From Erinaceus europaeus (taxonomy: Eukaryota; Chordata; Mammalia; Eulipotyphla; Erinaceidae): a stretch of DNA of 64,000 bases. The notes beneath the pieces are model-generated. The model searched no databases. It was not told the origin of the DNA and saw nothing but the letters and a program-made list of their open reading frames with translations. The stretch covers positions 66,861,353 through 66,925,352 of the forward strand of contig NC_080175.1 in the NCBI RefSeq assembly GCF_950295315.1. Reading direction: 5' to 3'. Below, in pieces: positions 1 to 12,032 of this stretch; position 1 is the first letter of the stretch; every line of letters begins with the position of its first letter. The position numbers and the translations under genes were made by a program.

Positions 1-360
1 CATCTCTGGAGAGAAGTGTTGCTGCAGTGGTGGGGGAGATCTCAGCCAGCAGCAGCGGGGCCCCTGGCTGGATGGACAGGCAGACAGGAGCCCTGGGCAG
101 ACAGTCAGGGGCTTTGCTTCTACCTTCAGGGACTCTCATGGGCATCTTCAGAGGCTCTAAGTCATAGCCACAGGCCAGCAACTGTAAGAACACCTGCCCT
201 TCTGCCAGCTCTTCCTTTCCATGTGCCCAGTAATACTTGTGTTCTATCACTATTTGATGCTTTTGGACTTTGAATTAGCCAGACAGAGAAGTTTATGATG
301 GTGGGAGGAGAGAGGGGTGGAGAGCAGGGTGGGGGTGGCAGAGATGTGATCCATCTAGAA
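1..360. other. Unique intronic DNA, nothing recognised
   Basis: No repeat signature, splice-bounded exon or conserved frame seen; the open frames are short and without family resemblance. Confidence 0.5.
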
Positions 361-475
361 GGAACTTCTTTCTCCTACTCCTCCTTCTTATCCTCCTTCT
401 CCTCCCCCTTAATATTCTTTTCCTTCTCCTCCTCAATATCCTTCTCCTCTTCCTCCTCCTCCTTCAGTTAAAGGT
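361..475. repeat. Pyrimidine-rich low-complexity tract
   Basis: C/T-rich on the plus strand, built of imperfect ctcctt and ctcctcc units. Confidence 0.8.
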
Positions 476-1135
476 AGGAGAGTGAAAGAGACCAGGGTTT
501 TTGATGTGATCACAAAACATCCACATCTTTGCCTCTTCAAGAATACCTGACAGGCACCCCCCCACCCTCCCTGGGCCAGCCCTGCTCTCCTCCCCATACA
601 GTCGGGAGGTGTGGATTCCATGGACAATCTCTGCTGAGCCGCCAGTCTCCCCCTACAAGGTTCCAACCCTCCACGGTTGTGAGATTCTGAACTATTTATC
701 TGTCTCTTTACACAGGAAAAGTAAATAAATAAAGCCCAATGACAGAATCAGCTAATGAACTGTCAATTTAGACAGGACAATTCCAAGAAGGAAGAGCCAA
801 GGAGATAAGGAGAGATGCCGCCGCTGGTATAAAGCCACATGGCAGTGCTTCTCTGAAGATCCTTGCCATGGCTGGAAGCAGGGAGTCAGCACATCCACCC
901 CATCTATCACGTATCCTGGTGACCTTGGAGGTGTCTGTGAGCTTGACTCCTCCACAGGGAGGCTGTGAGCCCAGCAGTTCACCGGGAGTAAGAGATCACA
1001 TTATAGGAGGCAGTTCTGCAACCATAGAGTCCGGATACACATGTTGAGAAACATGTTCACAGGGATTTGACTAGCACTTTCTTTAGAAGTATAGCAACAG
1101 CAGTGGTGCCTCTAAGGAGGTCACTTCCTTCAATT
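476..1135. other. Unique intronic DNA, nothing recognised
   Basis: Mixed composition with a small A-rich patch at 718-740; no repeat or exon recognised. Confidence 0.5.
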
Positions 1136-1151
1136 CTGAAAAAAAAAAAAA

Positions 1152-1397
1152 AGGATTTTTTAAAAAATGTAATTAATTAATTTATTATTGGATAGAGACA
1201 GAGAAATTGAGAGGGGAGAGGGAGATAGAGAGGGAGAAAGACAGAGCGACATCTGCACCCCTGCTTCACCGCTCACAAAGACTTTCCCCTGCAGGTGGGG
1301 GACCAGGGGCTTAAACCCAGCAGGATCCTTGTTCATCATAATGTGAACGCTTAACCAGGTTATTATAAGCGTTTTGGGGACCACTGCCTGGTCCCCA
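1152..1397 (-). mobile_element. tRNA SINE, core form
   Basis: Antisense: T/A-rich tail complement, gagagggagaggg body, cccctgcaggtgggggacc, and a degraded B box (ggcttaaacccag) before the tRNA-like end gcctggtcccc. Confidence 0.85.
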
Positions 1398-1459
1398 AAT
1401 GGACTTTTGTTTTCACTATGTTTGGCATTGTTTCTAACTTATACTTTGCAAAAATATTT

Positions 1460-1730
1460 TTTCCACCAAAGTTATTGCTGGGGTTCACTGTCTGCATAGT
1501 CCATAGTTCCCAGAGTATTCATTCTCTCTCTCTCTCTCCTTTTCTCTTCTGCCCCTCTCTTTGATAGACAGTAAAAGACAGAAAGAGATAGAAGCTCAGA
1601 GAGAAGTGAGAGGAGATACTTGCAGCATTGCTCTACAATTTGTGAAGCTCCCCCATCCCCTGCAGCTGGAGGCTTGGATCTGGGTTCTCACATAATGTGC
1701 TCTACAAGGTGTGACAACACCCACTCTGTA
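1460..1730 (-). mobile_element. Extended tRNA SINE, diverged
   Basis: Starts with the 3'-module complement (attgctggggttcactgtc), has a plus-strand CT run at 1524-1560, then cagcattgctctac and cccctgcagctggagg. Old copy with several indels. Confidence 0.75.
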
Positions 1731-1821
1731 CAAAAAAAAAAAAATTAAATAACATTATCAACTAGTAAAGTACAAAGTGAACTAAAAAACTTAAAATTCA
1801 ACCTGATTATTTCAGACATTA

Positions 1822-1990
1822 GAACCTGAGCTGTGGAGACAGTACTGTTTCTGCAAATAAGGCTTTCCTGCCTCAGTCTGTGAGAGCCCAGGTTCAGTTC
1901 CCAGCACCACAATCAGCCAGAGTTGAGCAAGGCTCTGATATTTCTCTTTTTATCCCCTGTCTTGTTAAGATAAAAATAAAATAAAAAGAT
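1822..1990 (+). mobile_element. Short tRNA SINE (type C)
   Basis: ggagacagtactgtttctgc, B-box-like aggttcagttcccagcacc, then cagccagagttgagcaaggc and an AAAAT-rich tail. Confidence 0.8.
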
Positions 1991-1999
1991 TAGAATAGC

Positions 2000-2137
2000 T
2001 GAGGGGTGGGAGGAGTTCGACTTGTTAGAGTACAGTGCTAGTATACCTGAGGCCACAGGTCCCAGGTTCAATCTCCAGCTCCACCAATAGCCAGAGCTGA
2101 GTGGTGCTCTGGTTGCTCATTAAAATAATAATAATAA
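2000..2137 (+). mobile_element. Short tRNA SINE (type C)
   Basis: ggttcaatctccagctcca and agccagagctgagtggtgct identify the class; the tail is AATAATAAT. A purine-rich stretch (2138-2215) follows. Confidence 0.8.
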
Positions 2138-2221
2138 AAACATCAAAGAGGAAGGAGGTGGAGGTGAAGAGAAGGAGGAGGGGAAAAAGAGATGAAGGTG
2201 GAGAGTCAGAAAACAACAGTG

Positions 2222-2345
2222 CAGGGCTGAGAAGAGAGCATAATAGTTCTGCAAAGGACTTTCCTGCCTGAAGCTGTAAGGTCCCTGGTTCAATCCCCAA
2301 CACCACCATCAGCCAGAGCTGAACAGGTTTCTGGTAAAGAGGAAG
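2222..2345 (+). mobile_element. Short tRNA SINE (type C)
   Basis: gcataatagttctgcaaagg, ggttcaatccccaacacca, cagccagagctgaacagg; it passes into GA-rich sequence to 2392 in place of an A tail. Confidence 0.8.
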
Positions 2346-2404
2346 TAAGTGAAGGAGGGATGGAGGGAGGACAGAAGGAAAGGAAGAGGGCAAAAGTCAA
2401 TATG

Positions 2405-2540
2405 GTAGCACTCAGAATAATGTGATGTCAGAGGTCAGGCAACTTGACAGACTCAAAGTCTTAATGATAGAGTCCCAGAGAGAAAAAGCTCCCTTCTCTT
2501 GCCTCACCTGCCAGGCCCGGAAAGTCATTAATCGTTGATC
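2405..2540 (-). repeat. Unclassified ~136-bp repeat, left copy
   Basis: Inverted partner of 3723-3858. Shared core words on this strand include tgtgatgtcagaggtcaggc and agagtcccagagagaaaa. The flanks outside the unit do not match those of the other copy, which argues for an interspersed element over a larger inverted duplication. Confidence 0.65.
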
Positions 2541-2729
2541 CTTTTATCATTAGACTGATTTTTTTTTTTGAATTGAGGAGTTCAATGGTGGTGCCACTGC
2601 TCTGTCTGCTCTGTTCTTTGAAGCAGCTCATAGACTTCTGGCACCAAAGTTTTCATTGTTAGAACCTCTACCTCCATCCTGTTGTTGTTATTGCTTTAGC
2701 TGTCATTACTATTTTACTATTATTATTGT

Positions 2730-2935
2730 AATTTTGCCACCAGTAACTGCTGGGTCTCGGTGTTTGCATGATGCCACATTATTATTGTTGTTGTTGTTGT
2801 TGTTGTTAGACAGAGAGAAAGAGAGAGAAAGCACAGCACCGAAGCTTCCTCCATTGTGGTGGGGACAGGGCTTGAACCTGGGTCACGCATATGGCAAAGC
2901 AGCATACCAGCCAGGTGATGTATTTCCAGGTGAGG
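2730..2935 (-). mobile_element. Type-D tRNA SINE
   Basis: Antisense: gccaccagtaactgctgggt, a (TTG)n run, agcacagcaccgaagcttcc, then gggcttgaacctgggtcac (B box complement). Confidence 0.85.
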
Positions 2936-3682
2936 TATTTCCCTGTCCCTCCGGCCAGTCTCACTTCACTGTCACTAAGCAGCCTGACTCTCCGTGTGCT
3001 CTTTGCAAACAATCCAAGGGATAACCACTCAAGTTCCTGACTCAAGTTCCTGAGTGCTCTGGGAATGCTCTGGAACTCTGGAAGTCAGGCAACTCTAGAG
3101 TGCTCAGAGTCTATGAACTAGAATACAAATTCTAAGACTATACTTTCAGGGATCATTTCTATAGTTGTTTACTAGAATACAAATTAGAACATTAACAACC
3201 ACCTATTTGAAAACAGGGTATAACTGGTGCTTTATCTTAGAACACCAGTGACCCAAGGAAGAGGAAGAGGAAGAGGAAGAAAAGGCTGGACATGGAAGGT
3301 CTTTCTAGAAAAAGAGAAGCAAGGGGCTACTCCAATTTCAATGTTCAACAACAGCTTTTCTGGAAGATGCCTTCCCCAACCTCCATGATAAGAACACAGC
3401 TTGATTTCTGCAGACAGAGCCCCAAGGGCAATTAAGTAATTCAGTTCAGCTTCCTCAACTGATGAGGCTGTTGTTAATCGGGAATCAAAGTGGTTTTCCT
3501 CTGAAGGGAGAGTTGGAACAAGAGAAAGATGTTCCTGAATTCACCTGGTGCTGCTCACTGCAGAGCAAGCACAGTGTGCCGTATGTCGGTCCTCCCCATT
3601 CTTCCTTGTGCACTTAATTCCCCACCCTCAGCTACTCTGTGGTATTCTCTCCGCACATAGCCTTTCCTCTGGGGGAGCGGAT

Positions 3683-4232
3683 TTGTTTTCTGGGGCTGCC
3701 ACAACAAGTTGTCACATGCTTGTGGATCAGTGATTGATGACTTCCCAGGCCTGGCAGGTGAGATAAGGAGAAGGGAGGGTTTTCTCTCTGGGACTCTATC
3801 ACAAAGACTTTGAGACTGTCAAGTGGCCTGACCTCTGACATCACATTGTTCTGAATGCTGACTCAAACAATAGCCATTGCTTCTCTCATGGTTCTGGAGT
3901 CTAGAAGTCTAAGAGCCAGGGGGCGGCATGGATGGTTCCTTCTGGTGGTTTCTTCAGGAGAGTGTGCTCCAGGCCTCTGGGTAGATGACTGGATCCTCAG
4001 ACTAGGAATCTACCACTCAGATCTCTGCTTCTGTCTGTACATGGTGTTTTCCTCCTGTGTGTTTCCTCCCTTTCTTCCTGGACACACTGGACTCAGGTCT
4101 ACCCTCACCAGTGAGTGGGACCTCAGCATGACTGCACCTGCAGAGAGGCCCTGTTCTGATCAGAGTCAGAGCTGATGGGGGTGAGGAGTTTCCACATGTC
4201 TTTTTGGAGGCTACAAGTCAACCTGCAATGGA
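3683..4232 (-). mobile_element. MLT1-like LTR (ERVL-MaLR), interrupted
   Basis: Antisense text typical of MLT1: ggggctgccacaacaag (3692-3709), then after a gap caatagccattgcttctctc, ggttctggagtctagaag, and toward the end gacctcagcatgactgcacc and tctttttggaggctac. Positions 3717-3862 interrupt it with a short repeat that also occurs inverted at 2405. It is an old, diverged copy. Confidence 0.7.
3723..3858 (+). repeat. Unclassified ~136-bp repeat, right copy
   Basis: Runs from ggatcagtgattgatgac to cacattgttctgaatgct and interrupts the MLT1-like LTR. The pentamer ATGCT is present at both of its edges (3716-3720 and 3854-3858 region). It matches the reverse complement of 2405-2540 at nearly nine bases in ten. 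I do not recognise the family, and no A tail or tRNA box is visible. Confidence 0.65.
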
Positions 4233-4261
4233 TAACACAGGCTCCAGTCAGTCACACGACC

Positions 4262-4502
4262 AGTAAAGTGCACACGTCACCATGCACAAAGATTCAGGTT
4301 CAGGCCCCCAGTCCCCACCTACAGGGGGAAGCTTCACCAGCAGTGCTACAGATTTCTTTCTGTCTCCCTTCCTAGCTCCTCTGCCTCTCAAGTTGTATCT
4401 TTCTATCTCCATATCTATATTTATATCTATATGTTTTACCAGGAGCAGCAGATTCATCCTGCAGGCACCCAGTCCCTGGTGGCAATGAAAACAAACAAAC
4501 AA
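4262..4502 (+). mobile_element. Extended tRNA SINE
   Basis: Sense body aggttcaggcccccagtccc, tctatctccatatc-rich middle, then the 3' module gcagcagattcatcctgcag...tggtggcaatg and an (AAAC)n tail. Confidence 0.85.
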
Positions 4503-6095
4503 GAGTAAGGGGGAGGGGTAGATAGAGAAAGAGCTGATCTGTACTAGTGTCTACTCCACCAGGTGAGAGGCAGTGCTGATATGAAGGTGGTCACAGTCCA
4601 CAAAGGCAGAGATCTCTGCCTGCCAACTCTCACCACAGCTTTTCCTCTGGGCTCACTGTCTCCCTTTTGTCCTTACCAGATGAAGACAGTGAGCTCCCAG
4701 GGCACAAGGACCCGCTTCACTCCATCTCCATGCAGAGACCCAGAGTGGGCAAGCTTCCAGAACAGGCTGCTGAGCGAGCCCCCCGGAAGAAGGATGGACT
4801 AACAAGACACAAAGTGGGCAGCAGAAACGCCCAGCAAAGAAATTGTGGCAAAGGCGAGAACTGACAGAGAGGTCAGAGGGGAGGGGATAATGGAGTCTGA
4901 CTAGCAGAACTCTATAAATGTCTTCCCTGCTGAGCAGTCTGAGCACAGGCTAAGCAGAAGAAAGCTGGATCTGGGGGTGGGAAGCTAGTAGACCAGAACA
5001 GCTGGAGCAGAGAGTGCCAAGAAGGTGTGGGAAAGGGTTGAGAAAAAGGGATGGAAGAGCCTCTCAGAGGCTTCTGTGCACAGGCTATTTATTCTGAGAA
5101 TGGGAAGCTGCTACTGAACTTGGTGAAGGAAATGACGCAGCCCTACCTGTGCTTTAGAGGGAGGAACAGCTCACAGTGACTCATGCACTGTCTCCCTCTC
5201 CCTGCTCCCACCCAAGCGGGTGTCCTTACATCATTCCAAGAAGCACCTGCCGTTCGTTCACCTGGGCTCTGCCAGGTGTCAACTTGTTGGGGAAACCAGG
5301 AATATGCCTGTGTAATGAGGACATTCTACAAAGGACAGCTCTGAGATAGAACCTGCATTCGATCATCACACAAATGACAGCATTCCATGTGTGCTAACAA
5401 TTCAAAATTGATCATCTTCAAGATGTCTTTTATGAAGGAGAATAGCACAGGTCCCAGGCCACTTCTTGAGACGACAACCTGGGATTTAAGGGCTAGAGGA
5501 AGATAGAGTCTTTTAAACAAAATAATAGAAACCTCTACCCATGACAAAGCATCCCAGCTTCTGAACCCAGCTTGAGTCTGTGGTCTCAGGTCAACTCGAC
5601 CACCCACACACAGTGAAGGGCCACAGTTGGTGGAGGGGGGCTATCTGTCCTCTCCACAAAGTACCTGAGACCCCACCCATCCAGGCCTCATCACTGGGGG
5701 TGTGGGGGGCTGAAGAGACCACTAAACCATGGACTTTTGTTCCTTGACTGAAACTCTGCCAAATGGAGAGGTATTTATAATGGTCTAAAAGGAATTTAGC
5801 ATAAAGACAAGCTGACATGGCAGGTAGAGGCTTATTTTTCTGGCAACTGTTACATTAATACATTTAACTGTTACAATTTATAAAATAAACTTTTAAATTT
5901 TAAAATAAATTTTAAACAGTACCTTCAGCACGTTTGGGGTAGGTTTCCAGAATAAAGAGGGTCAGAGCAAGACGGTCGGTAAAGGCATTGGGTTAACAAG
6001 TTGGCTGGACACCTTCTAAACATCTATCTTGAATGATTGAGTCAACAGAAAGAATCTCTAAGGAGCTGGCTAGAGAATCAGAGAATCATGTGTGG
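4503..6095. other. Unique intronic DNA
   Basis: 1.6 kb without a recognised repeat except a purine patch at 4505-4535 and A/T-rich text at 5840-5925. No exon recognised. Confidence 0.5.
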
Positions 6096-6097
6096 TT

Positions 6098-6401
6098 TTG
6101 TTGTTGTTGTTGTTTGTTTGTTTGCCTCCAGGGTTATTGCTGGGGCTCCGTGCTGGCACTTAAGAATCCACTGCTCCTGGAGGCCATTTTTTCCCATTTT
6201 ATTGGATAGGACAGAGAAAAATTGAGAGAGGAGGGGCCGATAGAGAGGGAGAGAGAAAGATAGACACCTGAAGACCTGTTTCACAGCTTATGAAGTGCCC
6301 CCCTGCAGGTGGGGTACTGGAGGCTCAAACTGGGATCCTTGAGCTGGGTTGTTGCGCTTCATACTGTGTGTGCTTAACCCAGTGCACCACCACCCTGGCC
6401 C
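6098..6401 (-). mobile_element. Extended tRNA SINE
   Basis: Antisense: (GTT)n/(GTTT)n run, 3'-module complement cctccagggttattgctggg...ctcctggaggcca, body, then cagtgcaccaccaccctggc. Confidence 0.9.
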
Positions 6402-9400
6402 AATAATCATGTTTTATTAAAACACTCTTACAGGCATAAATTCCAAGGCATTCAAAAAAGGCACTGAGACCTTTCGAAGTCAACAAGAAAAATAACCCCC
6501 AAAGAATTAAGAAATTCTCCACCTTGAACTATAATCACCTTGAACTAGTCCCCAACTGTCACAGCAGCTATCTCCCAGGTACTGTCTTGCCAAAGCACCC
6601 ATTTGAGAAGGCAGGGTATTTCAACTGTCTCCTACAGGGAAGGCCCAGCTCTAAGTCATGACATTTAAAGCATTTACCCATGCCCATTCTCAGAGGGGCA
6701 TTGAGACTAGGAAGAACACCAAGGGGGAGAGTGGGGGATGCTCTCAGCTTTGATAGTTAAGTGTGCGATTGCCACTATCTGCAGGAGAGACCATCCCCTC
6801 GGGAAGCTTGAACTCCCCTCTCCACTTGCTTCCTTATTACTGACCAGCACAGTGGAGAGGGGTCTCCAGTGGCCCCTGGTGACTTTCACTTGGGCCTCTG
6901 ATATCTTAGCAGCTTACTTGTTCTCTATTTGGCAGGCAGAAGTCATACTAATAGCACAAAGATATTTTGATTTATATAGTCCACTTGAGTGCCTATGATG
7001 ATGTTCTGACACATCTTGTCTTTACCCTTAAAGTGACCAACCAAATTATATTTCTTGTCACTAGGGGCTTAAATATAATGGTCCACAAATAAAAGTCCAA
7101 TCCAGAAGATAACTAGTAAATACTCAGTAGGATTATCTCCAAAGAGAAAGAAAAACACCAATTTGACCACCTTATGGTTCATTTTCTTAGGTTGAAAATG
7201 GCATACAGGAAAGAGTGGCAAGTGACTTTTAAGCCACTTAGAGGGGAAACATATGCCTGGTCTCCTGTACTATCTGAAAGGATAATTCTTTGTTGCTCTA
7301 AGGTAAAAGTTCTTCATTATCAAGATTTCCTTCTCAAATATATGATTCATTCAAAGAAGAAACAAATGTTTGATGCATATCTGTTAACTTTGACTAAACA
7401 ACATGCCTATTAGTGATTTTCCAACAAGATAAACGCACACAGGGCACAGGGGGACATTTCACACACAGTCCTTTCTTTTGGCCCTCGTATTTCTTAGAAT
7501 GCTTTGATCTCCATCGCCAATGACTTTCTGAAAGATACAGTCACTGCAAAAAAGGCTGTGTGAGAGGGAAGAGTTTATGAGTCATGAGTAATTCTACTCC
7601 TGCTGGCGTGCCTATTGCAGGACTAACTTATCCCAACATGGCCGATGGAGTGAGCCTGGCATCAAATGTGTCACAAACACTCCAGTCAGAGACCCCTTCA
7701 CCAAGAAGCAGGGAGCCACAGGGGAAGCCAAACACCCACCAGCTGTGACATTTTATCCCGTTTTGCCCATCTAAAACCATATTCAGCAAAGCCTGTGATT
7801 TGTAACTTGGAAAATTCCAATGAAACAAAGAAAATAAAACTGGCTTATAATACGTTTTAAAGCCCTGTGTATTCATGAATGAGAAGGAGGGAGATGAACA
7901 ACCATGTCTTTAGCAACAGCTGTTGGGATGATTTTTTTTAATCACCCATATACTTTCCAAAGCACTCATTCCCAACTGCTGTCTTCACACTGGCAAAGCT
8001 GAGAAATTCGAGACGTGTAAGCAAGAAGAGGTTTGCCCTGAAATCCCAAGGTCAAAGGCAGCATCTGCCATTTTAAAGAACAAAATTCACTTCTAGTTCC
8101 CCTGGTTAGTTTGCTGTGATTAAAAAAAAAAGTTCTAAGCTATTCTTCACCGTCTGTCTTACATAGTATAAAAATTTTTGTAATGGTATAGGTGAATAAA
8201 TGTTGGCAGTTTTGATATTTGAACTGCATAGATGAAAAGAAAAGCTGGCCCTACTCTGATTTTTAAAGTTCACAGGGAAATTCATTTCCATACCAAGTGC
8301 CCCATCCCCCATGCCATTTGGCTACTAAATTATTCAAAGAATTTCTCTGCTTGCACTGACAAATAATATCAACCCAAACCATTTCTGAGAAAGCACTTTC
8401 ACCTCTTGCAGGAGACAGATGGGCCACAGGAAAACAGCCGATCGTATTACATACAGGCGGACAAAAAGATTTCAGACGCCCAGATTAACACGCCAGGCGG
8501 GAGAGGGTGATAGAAGCAGAAAGATATAAAACAACTGAAGATTCTTTAGAGCCAGCATTTTCAAAATAAACATAATTTAGAACTCTCGCTAATTCAATTT
8601 CTACCTGTATCATACTCCCAAACCCAACTAATTAGCATACTTGTCAGTTCCAATCTGACCAAGGACCACGGCAATCCAGGGGAACCTTGCTGAAGCACAT
8701 TAGTAACAAGGGACAAAGGCGCCACCTGCTTTAAACGTCTTTTGTTTCAATGACAAATGTGTTCTAACAGTCTTGATGTACTGGTTGAGTCTTTGGTACA
8801 AGAGATTGCATTTTAATTTACTTTGACATTATTTTAAATATTCCATACAGAAGATATTCCTGCCCCTTACAAAATGTGAACATTCAGTATTTCTCAATTG
8901 TGTCACAGAATTCATCTCTGAGGAGTAATTTTTTTTTCTCTTACCAAAAGCTGTATTTCAGAAAAGGTCAATAGAAGAGATTCTAATGTCATTAAAGTCT
9001 CGGGTGCAATGTATTTGCAGACTCACAGAGACTGGCAGTGTTGTTGTTGTGTTCTTTTTTCCACAAATGCATTTTTAAGCAAGTACCTAGTTAATTTTTC
9101 ATTCCACAAATAATCATTCTCATTTGAAAGTAAATACTTCAGAAAAAGGTCAAGTAAGTAAGCCCCCCCACCACCAAGCTCACTCTCAACTGCCATGGTT
9201 GACCACTGTCAGCGTTTAACATATTCCTCCAAAAGTGCCTTACAAATATATACACATGCTTATCAGTGTGATTTTTAAAAATGGCATCTTCCTCATTTCC
9301 CTCTTACCATCCTAAATAGCTAAGAGAATATTTCAAATTAAACCCTGGTCCTTCTTTTTATCAGACATTGATGTTTGTAGAGAGGAAAACATGCATATGT

Positions 9401-9450
9401 ATTTACATAAGGCAGAACAAAAATAAACCACTAGGGAAAAGCTTCTCAGG
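6402..9450. other. 3-kb repeat-poor block, possible conserved intronic DNA
   Basis: The longest stretch free of recognised SINE, LINE or LTR sequence. A/T-leaning with scattered GC-richer patches (8400-8520, 8640-8740) that keep CpGs such as gccgatcgtattac and acacgccaggcggg. No coding frame of note. Position in a kinase-gene intron makes enhancers plausible, but nothing proves function. Confidence 0.5.
8719..8732 (-). promoter_or_regulatory. CTCF-like motif
   Basis: The minus strand reads AAAGCAGGTGGCGC, 12 of 14 positions compatible with the CTCF core CCASYAGRKGGCRS; it also holds an E-box CACCTG on the plus strand. A motif match only; occupancy cannot be judged. Confidence 0.4.
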
Positions 9451-9544
9451 GCCAGCGTAGTGGATTACTCACTTCACAGAGCACACATCACCAAGTAGGA
9501 GGATTGGGCTCAAGTCCCCAAATCAGGGTGGTGGTGTGGGGATG

Positions 9545-9674
9545 GGGGGGCTAGATAGCATAATGGTTACCAAAGAGACTCTCATGCCTAAGGCTCTAAA
9601 GTCCCAAGTTCAATCCCCCATACCACCATAAGCCAGGGGCTGAGCATGCTTTGGTTAAAAAAAAAAAAAAAAAG
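9545..9674 (+). mobile_element. Short tRNA SINE (type C)
   Basis: agatagcataatggttacc, aagttcaatcccccatacc, ataagccaggggctgagc, A tail of 17. Another SINE-like fragment (gcgtagtggattactcac) may precede it at 9450-9530. Confidence 0.8.
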
Positions 9675-9675
9675 T

Positions 9676-10470
9676 ACCTGACATAATGACATTTGGACAA
9701 TGGTAGCTTTAAGCACCCTTAGCTATACGCTGATGCCCAGCACCCCCCCCCAGCTTTGAAATGTATTCTCATCTTTATCTGTGTGGTGTTTAGTCACTTG
9801 TTCCTGGACATGTACTCTTGATGTATGTTTCAGTTAAAAACATCTTTAATCTTCCTCATTCCTTTTTAATGTAATGCTTATTTTTTACAAATAAAAACCT
9901 CTGGAAGCTTGGGATGGTCAGTGCACACCTGACACTGTCCCAGCTCAGGATATCTCGTCTATGTCCCACTTGACCTCTTCTGATCAACAAGTATGGCAAC
10001 TGGCTTAGTTATTCTCTCTTAACCCTGATACACATTGGTTCTCAGGGTCCTGACAACTGGCTGTGGTTCTCTACTTGAAAAACTGCTATACAGCTGACAG
10101 AATGACACAATCTTCTCCTGCCTGTGACTGCATTCCAGCCACAGGAGACAGCTGAGTCCTTCTGATGAGGAGCCTGTTTCCACAAAGCCTGAAATACCTT
10201 CTTCACCGCTCTGTCTCCCTGCTCTCTGACTGCATTTCCTTGGATGCCAGGCGGGCCCTCTCTTCCTGAAGAAAGACAGCCACTGAGGTATATGCCGAGA
10301 GCTATAGGCAGAGAAATGTTCTCTAAACTCAACAAGCAGGTGATAGACACATGGACAGAGGTTCAGCTTCTCACCCTGGACCCTTGGGAAACTCCATCAG
10401 TCCTAAGAACTTAACTACAATCTCCTAAAGAATGAACTGTCCATAGGTTGCATTGCTCTAAATGCAGATG
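9676..10470. other. Unique intronic DNA
   Basis: No repeat or exon recognised; a C9 run sits at 9742. Confidence 0.5.
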
Positions 10471-10473
10471 CAG

Positions 10474-10715
10474 GTGTTGAGAGGGCTTAATTGGTGGAGC
10501 GCATACTTTGCCACGTGCAAGAACCAGGGTCCGAGCTCCCAGTACCACATGGGGGAACGGGCACAGCAGGGAACAGAGGTGGCATGGGACCTCCTGTGTC
10601 TCTCCCTTGTCACTCTCGCTCATTCTAAAATAAAGTTCACTCCAGGATGGTGGAGTCATGCAGGCACAGAGTCCCAGCAACAGAAAACGGCAGCAGAAGT
10701 AAGTAAATTAATAAA
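10474..10715 (+). mobile_element. Extended tRNA SINE, diverged
   Basis: B-box region agggtccgagctccc, then the 3' module ggatggtggagtcatgcagg...agtcccagcaacag and a short A-rich tail. Confidence 0.7.
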
Positions 10716-10792
10716 GTCTAATTAATTCTTCTGTCCATTCAACTGCTGCTCTTGCCCAAGTCTGTGCCATATCTGACGCATTCAGAGTCTAA

Positions 10793-10860
10793 AAAGACAC
10801 CTGCAGCTCTGCTTCACCTCTTATGAAGCTTTCCCCCTGTAGGCGAAGAGCAGGGACCTC
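10793..10860 (-). mobile_element. tRNA SINE fragment
   Basis: Antisense middle only: acacctgcagctctgcttca...ccccctgtaggcg. Both ends are missing. Confidence 0.7.
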
Positions 10861-11910
10861 AAAGTATTCTCTCCAAGATGGAGGCCAGAGCACTCCAAGG
10901 ACATCCTGAGTATCTGCTGGCCCGGGACTATGCCAAAAGTCCCTCTCCAAAGCCAATTCCACTGTGGAGACAGGGCTTACTGCTCCAGGTAAACACTGAT
11001 TTAGTTTAGGGAAGGTGCCAAACAACTTTAAAGTGATGATTTTAAATCATGCCTTGACAAGAACCAAACATTCAAGGGTAATGGGTTTAATTAATTTAAA
11101 AGCTTTACTATTGAAATGATGCAATGGTTGGTGTAAAGCCGAATGCCCACAATACCAGCAAAAAGGACTTCAATGCCCAATCAAAAAAGATTTCAGTTTT
11201 ACTGGTGGAAAAAGAAGACTTTTCTGGCCAGCTGCAGCTTTGACCTGCCTCCCCAGCCCCTTTAAGAGGAGTTTCTGTGCCTTGAGTCACAGGAGGTGAC
11301 TGAAGAAGTCCAGCGAAGGATTCTCACTCACGGGGGGCAGAAGGAGCCTGTCGGAGCTGGGAGAGACTGCCATTTCCCTGTCCATTCTCCAAAACAACAC
11401 AACACCATTCCACCACGAGGCCTTTATACCTGCTGTTTCTAGAAAAGTCCTCCAGCTGTCTGAAATGCTTGCTCTTTCCTGTACTTCCTTTTTGTTCTGC
11501 ATGAAATGTGAGACTATTCTTGCAATGGAAACCAGACCCCCTTCAGTAAACACACATACACACTCCCCTTACCTGCTATTTTATTTCTCTATTGTAGTTT
11601 TGCTGTCTGAGATGTTAATGATGTCTACTTGCATAGTATGCATGTCTCTCACTCACATTAGCTTGATGCCCTTCTGGTGCCTCATTGGTTGCTGAGTCAT
11701 ATCTTAGATGAATGAATGACTGATTCCAGCTTCACAGAGGCCAATGAGTTCCGACAGCCTTAGTGTCTGGGGCATGTCCAGACTGCACTCTGCCAACCTC
11801 CCTATACAGGTAAGAGGAGGTCAACTTAGAATAACACTGAACTATTTTATTTCAATACTGACTAGTACTTTGGCCTCATTCCCGGAAACTCTGCCACACA
11901 AGGGAAGGTG
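10861..11910. other. Unique intronic DNA
   Basis: No recognised repeat; the frames at 11108-11553 are short and have no family resemblance. Confidence 0.5.
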
Positions 11911-11912
11911 CT

Positions 11913-12005
11913 TGGCCCCTGGGGCTAGGAATGGAGCTCAGAGAAGGAGTACATGCTCTGCATGGAGGAAGCCCTGTGTCTGATTCTGCTTCCTCCAAAC
12001 AATTT
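11913..12005 (+). mobile_element. tRNA-like SINE fragment, old
   Basis: ggggctaggaatggagctca, gtacatgctctgcatggagg and ctgtgtctgattctgcttcc follow the plan of a tRNA SINE head with a worn B box. Confidence 0.45.
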
Positions 12006-12032
12006 CACATGTTCAGAAAAATCTGAACTTTT

